NCBI GenBank assembly: GCA_900769475.1
Contig: CAAGGQ010000045.1
Span: 1 to 10,977 of the forward strand
Source of the DNA: Clostridia bacterium
GTDB taxonomy: Bacteria; Bacillota; Clostridia; Oscillospirales; CAG-272
Direction of reading: 5' to 3'
DNA: 10,977 nt
Both the position numbers and the translations under genes were made by a program. This document shows positions 7,601-10,977 of the stretch, in pieces. The number at the start of each line of letters is the position of its first letter. Position 1 is the first letter of the stretch. The notes below the pieces were generated by a model. The model saw only the letters and a list, made by a program, of their open reading frames with translations. It did not search any database and had not been told where the DNA came from.

Positions 7601-7933
7601 CGCTTCGTTGCCGTCATGGAAAATTACAGCCTTCCCGCGGCAGGGTTCCTCTTGACCATGACCTACACCGATGAAACCGGAAACACCGTGACCCGAGTCG
7701 ACCGCTCCTACTGCTCTCGCGTTTACCGCACCGTGGAGGGCGGCGGCATTACCTACACCGCCGGAACCTTTGGCGGCGACTACCTCTTTACCCTGACCCT
7801 CTCCGGCGTTCCCAACGCCATCACCAACCTGCGGGTAGAGATCCGTCCCTTTGGTGCCACCTTCAACGACGGCGATCTGACCCTGTACGAAAACTACTTC
7901 ACTCGCACAGTCGTGCTCAACAAGGCAAATTGA
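4664..7933 (+). CDS. Lipoprotein with endonuclease/exonuclease/phosphatase (EEP) domain and GLUG-type repeats
   Basis: This 1089-residue protein is probably anchored outside the membrane. A signal peptide (hydrophobic 7-18) ends in the lipobox L-A-A-C, with C24 as the lipidated cysteine. Residues 57-408 form a DNase I-like EEP domain with its metal and catalytic signatures: N64 (MSFNIRG), E99 (LLGLQED), H232 (NTHLQHR), D285/N287 (ITGDMND), D358 (TLDY) and D398/H399 (TSDHR). It should be an active Mg-dependent phosphodiesterase, but DNA, RNA, phospholipid or sugar phosphate are all possible substrates. Residues 447-565 match the leader of GLUG proteins, including FKGIFDGQGHYVSGL (516-530). At least five GGLxG repeats follow (607-750), and a beta-rich C-terminal segment (about 960-1089) ends without an LPXTG signal. 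AAGGAG (4651-4656), 7 nt before the ATG, decides the start. The gene has its own promoter and terminator and is apparently monocistronic. Confidence 0.93.
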   Translation: MKNRTRLLSVLLLCVLLLPTLAACASVGTMVQGMPDLNAYAQDGSLQDLSANASKTDIRVMSFNIRGTLTSDAVKRARRTGSLIQEILSHRPALLGLQEDTTTWHSNYLKPALSAENYKSLLSSSVYASGENCAIYYDPAVVGEPLESGSRYLTWTGTRYANALRFSDVTAAEREALNIHSEEAMRTNHTIYYYKPGDDTRYSEKDTVLDVRLMTYGVFRVDGQVFLYVNTHLQHRSQTGNIATYVPEFLQLREKERMAEWNILQSYVAEIRGRYGDIPVVITGDMNDVPGSASYLHFVGAKESDSPHPYENASYVAQIRRGPDGTWNAAYSKSGGDDPELLKSISITTDRTSTSTLDYCFLSPNQWTVKQYQVGDGRALYTETANGTTTTGYVYTSDHRSIIIDLRLGAASTPMTLQMPGKETAPISIYSGKADTSWYDPNAPKTEYILTTADQLMGFINLRQSAGGALTFEGVTIRLGANMVFNELKDGVTTFTGPEDWKTEHPFTQLNSGYLFKGIFDGQGHYVSGLYMPCGSGIKGMLGGLGGNAAVRNFALVNSYIRTPNVTDKNSIGSIAAKVVNDANVTFYNLYSDCILQEGTALFTVCGGLLGTVTGANCHVTMDHCTFAGAIRVSGTKVGGLLGQFNAASSTLTLTNCASTAILEGGDYTGGLVGYVCAADLTATNCAYLGDMTALRMSGGLFGAIVSTPVFAIADCAVNADLDFSGIGEGGTEADPIRVPEGCQVGGLIGKTYAITDIGYISGCTVAGTMKGTRTIATAFPDDTATEEQETNEYASGAILGFHALYSDNIKLTNSVKSYLRFDTILVSMTMIDTQSYLGGTRNSPINSTYSKISFNNILYDADKFDPSAMTLWGTRTDKDRTLDNSGEKNDQINNIKGFTTAALMTPTDKNEKITTAGDPVNYFPWTATFYNWSRVDGAMMVRTAALKKCIDATLAKENLRVVGYQSKINDQNPALSDYRFVAVMENYSLPAAGFLLTMTYTDETGNTVTRVDRSYCSRVYRTVEGGGITYTAGTFGGDYLFTLTLSGVPNAITNLRVEIRPFGATFNDGDLTLYENYFTRTVVLNKAN
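6476..6973 (+). repeat. GLUG-type repeat array encoded within the lipoprotein gene
   Basis: The protein motif GGLxG occurs at residues 607-611, 639-643, 670-674, 699-703 and 746-750. The spacings are 32, 31, 29 and 47, so the last unit carries an insertion of about 17 residues. Between the motifs a cysteine recurs in [T/D/S]-x-C context at 625, 657, 686, 716 and 764. This is the pattern of GLUG repeats (Pfam PF07581), thought to build beta-solenoid rods in extracellular proteins. The units have diverged at the DNA level and are not a slippage-type tandem repeat. Confidence 0.82.
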
Positions 7934-7944
7934 TCCTTCCCTCT

Positions 7945-7977
7945 CGGGACACGCCTCCTTGGCGTGTCCCGTTTTTT
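7945..7977 (+). terminator. Intrinsic terminator of the EEP lipoprotein gene
   Basis: CGGGACACGCC (7945-7955) and GGCGTGTCCCG (7961-7971) form a perfect 11-bp GC-rich stem around the loop TCCTT, followed by six T residues (7972-7977). It starts 11 bases after the stop codon and separates this unit from the lysine operon promoter. Confidence 0.97.
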
Positions 7978-8043
7978 AAGGGCACCGTCCTGCCACGGGA
8001 GCCGCCTGAGACAAGAAAATTCCTTCCAATTTTGAAAAAAGTA

Positions 8044-8072
8044 TTGACAAAAGTCCTTTTGTATATTATACT
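8044..8072 (+). promoter_or_regulatory. Consensus sigma-A promoter of the dapA-dapB-lysA operon
   Basis: The -35 is a perfect TTGACA (8044-8049) and the -10 is TATACT (8067-8072), with a 17-nt spacer. It is the strongest promoter in the window. Transcription should start near 8079-8081, a few bases before the first helix of the lysine riboswitch. The strength fits a leader in which expression is set by premature termination rather than by initiation. Confidence 0.95.
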
Positions 8073-8082
8073 GTAGAAAAAT

Positions 8083-8243
8083 GGTAGAGGCGCGCCGGAT
8101 CATCAGTATCCGACTCTGCAAACACCCTGCCCGGGTGAGAGCCGAAGAAAGGGAACGGCGCCGAAGACGGTATACGGCAAAATACCGATCTGGCATGCGG
8201 AACTAAGAGTCCGACTGCTGTCGCAGAAATGCGGAGTGCTATC
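8083..8243 (+). promoter_or_regulatory. Lysine riboswitch (L-box) aptamer
   Basis: All five helices of the L-box can be drawn. P1 is GGTAG (8083-8087) with CTATC (8239-8243). P2 is GCGCCG (8092-8097) with CGGCGC (8156-8161). The P2-tip hairpin is CACCC (8123-8127) with GGGTG (8133-8137). P3 is CGGTAT (8168-8173) with ATACCG (8182-8187). P4 includes CGGA with TCCG, and P5 is CGCA-GAAA-TGCG (8222-8233). The L2 loop TGCC (8128-8131) is complementary to L3 GGCA (8176-8179), the family's kissing-loop contact. Conserved core segments AGAGGCGCG, AGTA, GCCGAAG and the closing GCTATC are present, very close to the Thermotoga and Bacillus lysC-type leaders. Lysine binding should stabilise P1. Confidence 0.97.
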
Positions 8244-8291
8244 CAAAAAACACAATTCTGTAAGGGAAGATTTGTCTTTTTGCGTGGTAGC
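8238..8291 (+). promoter_or_regulatory. Antiterminator of the lysine riboswitch
   Basis: The 3' strand of P1, GCTATC (8238-8243), can leave the aptamer and pair with GGTAGC (8286-8291), which is also the 5' arm of the terminator. After a 3-nt bulge (8283-8285) the helix continues with CAAAAA (8244-8249) against TTTTTG (8277-8282), giving 12 bp in all. This fold excludes both P1 and the terminator, so it should form when lysine is scarce. Confidence 0.85.
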
Positions 8292-8317
8292 TTTGTCAGC
8301 TATCACTTTTTGTTTGT
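8284..8317 (+). terminator. Lysine-controlled intrinsic terminator in the dapA leader
   Basis: GTGGTAGC (8284-8291) pairs with GCTATCAC (8299-8306) in an 8-bp stem with one G-T wobble and the loop TTTGTCA. Five T residues (8307-8311) and further T-rich sequence follow. It lies between the aptamer and dapA and shares its 5' arm with the antiterminator, so it should form only when lysine has locked P1. Confidence 0.93.
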
Positions 8318-8363
8318 CCTTTCCCATTTTGAAATACCAACCATCAAAGGAGAATTCAAAAAT

Positions 8364-9251
8364 ATGAAAAACACCATCTTTACCGGTGCCGCCACCGCCA
8401 TCGTTACCCCTCTGAACGAAAATGGCGTGGACTACGAAAGCTACGGTCGCCTCATTGATTGGCAGATCGAGCAAGGCATTGACGCCATCGTTGCCGCCGG
8501 CACCACCGGCGAGGGCTCGACTCTGACCGACGCCGAGCACCGGGAGGTTCTTCGCTATACCGTAGAGCGAGTCAATCACCGCGTTCCCGTGATCGCGGGC
8601 ACCGGCTCCAACGATATTGCCTACGCCATTGATCTTACCAAGTACGCCTGCGAGATCGGTGCCGACGCCATGCTGGTGGTGACCCCCTACTACAACAAGG
8701 CGACCCAGAAGGGCTTGATCCAGTCCTTTACCGCCATTGCCGACGCCTCCACCAAGCCCCTCATTCTCTACAACGTGCCCTCCCGTACCGGCTGTAATCT
8801 GACTCCCGAGAGCTGTGCCGTGCTGGCCAAGCATCCCAACATCGTGGCCATTAAGGAAGCCTCGGGCAACATCTCTCAGATCGCCAAGCTGGCCTCTCTG
8901 GTGGGCGACGAGATGGACATCTACTCGGGCAATGACGATCAGATCGTTCCCATCCTCTCTCTGGGCGGCAAGGGTGTGATCTCTGTGCTTTCCAACCTGC
9001 TTCCCAAGGAAACCTCCGAAATGGTTCACAAGTACCTGAGCGGCGACGTCAAGACCGCCACCGCCATGCAGTTGGGCTACATCGACCTCGTCGACGCCCT
9101 CTTCTGCGAGGTCAACCCCATTCCCGTCAAGGCAGCCATGGCACGCATGGGCTTCTGTCAAAATCTTCTGCGCCTGCCCTTGACCCCCATGGAGCCTCAG
9201 AACGAGGCCAAGCTGGTGGAGCTGATGAAGCAAGCCGGCATCAACGTTTAA
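8364..9251 (+). CDS. dapA: 4-hydroxy-tetrahydrodipicolinate synthase
   Basis: DapA condenses pyruvate with aspartate semialdehyde, the first committed step toward diaminopimelate and lysine. The 295-residue product is full length for this (beta/alpha)8 aldolase. The active site is intact by comparison with E. coli: T47/T48 in GTTGE (46-50), Y110 in TPYYNK, Y136 and R141 in LYNVPSRTG, and the Schiff-base lysine K164 in VAIKEASG. The start is the ATG preceded by AAAGGAG (8346-8352) at 11 nt. The same frame stays open upstream, but that part is the riboswitch leader and the family N-terminus begins at MKNTIFTGAATA. It is the first gene of the operon, 47 nt after the leader terminator's T-tract, so its transcription is under lysine control. 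dapB follows after 20 nt. Confidence 0.98.
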   Translation: MKNTIFTGAATAIVTPLNENGVDYESYGRLIDWQIEQGIDAIVAAGTTGEGSTLTDAEHREVLRYTVERVNHRVPVIAGTGSNDIAYAIDLTKYACEIGADAMLVVTPYYNKATQKGLIQSFTAIADASTKPLILYNVPSRTGCNLTPESCAVLAKHPNIVAIKEASGNISQIAKLASLVGDEMDIYSGNDDQIVPILSLGGKGVISVLSNLLPKETSEMVHKYLSGDVKTATAMQLGYIDLVDALFCEVNPIPVKAAMARMGFCQNLLRLPLTPMEPQNEAKLVELMKQAGINV

Positions 9252-9271
9252 CCAAAAAGGAAATCACACAC

Positions 9272-10012
9272 ATGAAAGTATTACTGCACGGCATTGGCGG
9301 CCGCATGGGCAAGGAAGTGACCCGCCGCCTGATGGACGGATACAAGGACGCGGTGCTGGTGGCCGGCGTGGACGGCTTTGGCGCTGAGGCTCCCGTTCCC
9401 TGCTACAAAACCTTTGACGCCGTTACCGAGGACGTGGATTGCGTCATCGACTTCTCTCACCACAGCCTCACCGAGGGGCTTCTCACCTTCTGCAAAGCAA
9501 AAAAACTGCCCGTTGTGATCGCCACCACGGGACAGACCGAGGAAGAGCAAGCCCTCATTGCCGCGGCGGCAAAGGAGATTCCCGTCTTCTTCTCCAAAAA
9601 CATGTCGGTGGGCATCGCTCTGCTCTGTGAGCTGGCCAAAACCACGGCCGCAACCTTCCCCGACGCCGACATTGAGATCGTGGAAACCCACCATAACCGC
9701 AAGCTGGATGCTCCCAGTGGCACGGCACTGATGCTGGCCGAAGCCATCCAGTCGGTGCGCAAGGGACTGCGTCGGGTACTGGGACGCAGCGGTATGGAAA
9801 AGCGGGACAAGAATGACATTGGCATCCATGCCATCCGCATGGGCAACGTTATTGGACGCCACGAGGTCATCGTTGGCACCGATTCCCAAACCATTACCCT
9901 GACCCACGAAGCCCACGACCGTGCTCTTTTTGCCGAAGGTGCCGTGACCGCAGGCCTCTTCCTCCTTGGAAAGCCCGCCGGCTTCTACACCATGCAGGAT
10001 ATGGTGAAATAA
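9272..10012 (+). CDS. dapB: 4-hydroxy-tetrahydrodipicolinate reductase
   Basis: DapB reduces the DapA product to tetrahydrodipicolinate with NAD(P)H. The 246 residues are typical of the shorter Gram-positive enzymes (E. coli has 273). The Rossmann motif GIGGRMG is at 7-13. The nicotinamide-loop sequences ATTGQTEEE (84-92) and NMSVGIALL (110-118) follow. The family signature ETHHNRKLDAPSGTA (138-152) supplies the proton-donor H140 and the substrate-binding K144. MGNVIGRHEV (190-199) matches the conserved (R)xGxxxGxH segment, with Met in place of the usual Gly. AAGGA (9257-9261) lies 10 nt before the ATG. Codon 4 is TTA, one of the few uses of this codon in the window. The tight 20-nt spacing after dapA implies co-transcription and coupled expression. 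Confidence 0.98.
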   Translation: MKVLLHGIGGRMGKEVTRRLMDGYKDAVLVAGVDGFGAEAPVPCYKTFDAVTEDVDCVIDFSHHSLTEGLLTFCKAKKLPVVIATTGQTEEEQALIAAAAKEIPVFFSKNMSVGIALLCELAKTTAATFPDADIEIVETHHNRKLDAPSGTALMLAEAIQSVRKGLRRVLGRSGMEKRDKNDIGIHAIRMGNVIGRHEVIVGTDSQTITLTHEAHDRALFAEGAVTAGLFLLGKPAGFYTMQDMVK

Positions 10013-10063
10013 GAGGGCGCGGTTTGTGCGAACATTTCATTTCATCAGAAAGCGAACGTATTT

Positions 10064-10977
10064 ATGCAAAACATAAAAACCATGATATGCGATAATCTCT
10101 CGGTCTCCTCCCGGGGGCATCTGCTCTTTGGTGGGCAGGACACGGTGGAGCTGATCCAAAAATACGGCTCTCCCCTCTACGTCATGGACGAGGAAAGGAT
10201 CCGTCATAATGCCCGCGTCTATGTGGATGCCATGAAAAAGCATTTCGGCAACGGCTCTCACCCCCTCTTTGCCAGCAAAGCGGCTTCCTTTAAGCAGATC
10301 TACCGCATCATCGGTGAAGAAGGCATGGGCACCGACGTGGTCTCCTCGGGTGAGATCTACACCGCAAAAGCCGCCGGCTTTGATCTTTCGCTGGCTTACT
10401 TCCACGGCAACAACAAGACCGATTTTGACATCGACTACGCCATGGAAAACGGCGTGGGATGCATTGTTGCCGACAACGCGGAAGAGATCGACGCCATCCA
10501 ACGCATTGCCGCCGCGCGTGGGATCCGACAGAAGATTCTTCTGCGTCTGACCCCCGGCATCGACCCTCACACCTACGAGGCGGTGGCCACGGGCAAGGTG
10601 GATTCCAAGTTTGGTGCCGCCATTGAAACGGGAGCCGCCGAGGAGCTGACCAAATATGCCCTCTCCAAAGAAAGCATCGATCTCTTTGGCTTCCATTGCC
10701 ACGTGGGCTCCCAGGTCTTTGACTCCGAGGTCTACCTGGCCGCGTCGGACATCATGCTTTCCTTCGTTGCAAAGATGCAAAAGGACTACGGCTTTGTTAC
10801 CCGTGAATTGAATCTTGGCGGCGGCTACGGTGTTCGCTACACCGAAGCCGATCCTGTCATTGACATTGCCGAGAACATTGCTTTGGTTGCCGAGGTGCTG
10901 AAAAAGACCGCCTCGCGCCTGGGAATCTCCCTGCCCTGCATCCTCATGGAGCCGGGACGAAGCATCGTTGCCGACGC
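10064..10977 (+). CDS. lysA: Diaminopimelate decarboxylase, N-terminal part (runs off window)
   Basis: LysA is the PLP enzyme that decarboxylates meso-diaminopimelate to lysine, the last step of the pathway. The first 304 codons are present and the frame is open to the window edge, so this is a cut by the window and not a broken gene. The alanine-racemase-like barrel is clear: YGSPLYVMDE (34-43), the PLP lysine K72 in FASKAA (69-74), HCHVGSQ (211-217), the phosphate-binding LGGGYG (251-256), and EPGRS (296-300). The C-terminal CxSxD substrate motif lies outside. The start is uncertain: the ATG at 10064 and the in-frame ATG at 10082 (MICDNLS, nearer the usual family start) both lack a good ribosome binding site. 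It follows dapB by 51 nt with no terminator, so it should share the lysine-controlled transcript. Confidence 0.97.
   Translation, partial: MQNIKTMICDNLSVSSRGHLLFGGQDTVELIQKYGSPLYVMDEERIRHNARVYVDAMKKHFGNGSHPLFASKAASFKQIYRIIGEEGMGTDVVSSGEIYTAKAAGFDLSLAYFHGNNKTDFDIDYAMENGVGCIVADNAEEIDAIQRIAAARGIRQKILLRLTPGIDPHTYEAVATGKVDSKFGAAIETGAAEELTKYALSKESIDLFGFHCHVGSQVFDSEVYLAASDIMLSFVAKMQKDYGFVTRELNLGGGYGVRYTEADPVIDIAENIALVAEVLKKTASRLGISLPCILMEPGRSIVAD

Noticed and set aside
3955..7977. mazF and the EEP lipoprotein as a joint toxin or defence module
   Set aside because: A strong terminator and a separate extended -10 promoter lie between them, one protein is cytoplasmic and the other exported, and no shared partner is visible.
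8229..8363. 45-residue upstream extension of dapA
   Set aside because: This stretch is the end of the riboswitch, the terminator and the leader. DapA homologues begin at the ATG at 8364.

Overview
The window looks like chromosomal DNA from an anaerobic, low-to-moderate GC Gram-positive bacterium of the class Clostridia. The evidence is a single-chain clostridial-type pyruvate:ferredoxin oxidoreductase, a MazF close to the Bacillus NdoA/EndoA type, a lipobox-bearing secreted protein with GLUG-type repeats, and a dap/lys gene set behind an L-box (lysine) riboswitch with an intrinsic-terminator expression platform. A gut commensal of the Oscillospirales/Christensenellales kind would fit, but that placement is inference. 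All genes avoid the codons TTA, CTA and TCA, which is why long open frames appear antisense to nearly every gene.

Layout. (1) 21-3596, minus strand: nifJ, with an extended -10 promoter at 3644-3672. (2) 3597-3954: divergent intergenic region with a pyrimidine-rich tract and a dyad, and no antitoxin gene. (3) 3955-4479, plus strand: mazF with an unusual Ala/Pro-rich tail, closed by a strong terminator. (4) 4586-7977: a self-contained unit with its own promoter, a 1089-residue lipoprotein that joins an endonuclease/exonuclease/phosphatase (EEP) domain to a GLUG-repeat region and a C-terminal beta-rich segment, then a terminator with a perfect 11-bp stem. (5) 8044-10977: consensus promoter, lysine riboswitch, terminator/antiterminator, dapA, dapB and the first 304 codons of lysA, which runs off the window.

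How the parts relate. nifJ is central carbon metabolism (pyruvate to acetyl-CoA plus reduced ferredoxin). dapA, dapB and lysA are the first two committed steps and the last step of the diaminopimelate/lysine branch. The riboswitch should switch the group off when lysine is plentiful. mazF and the lipoprotein gene appear to be independent transcription units with no evident functional link to their neighbours. Most of the window is ordinary housekeeping. The parts most worth a second look are the EEP-GLUG surface protein, the apparently antitoxin-less tailed MazF, and the fully readable riboswitch switching mechanism. I found no tRNA, rRNA, CRISPR array, insertion sequence or phage gene.
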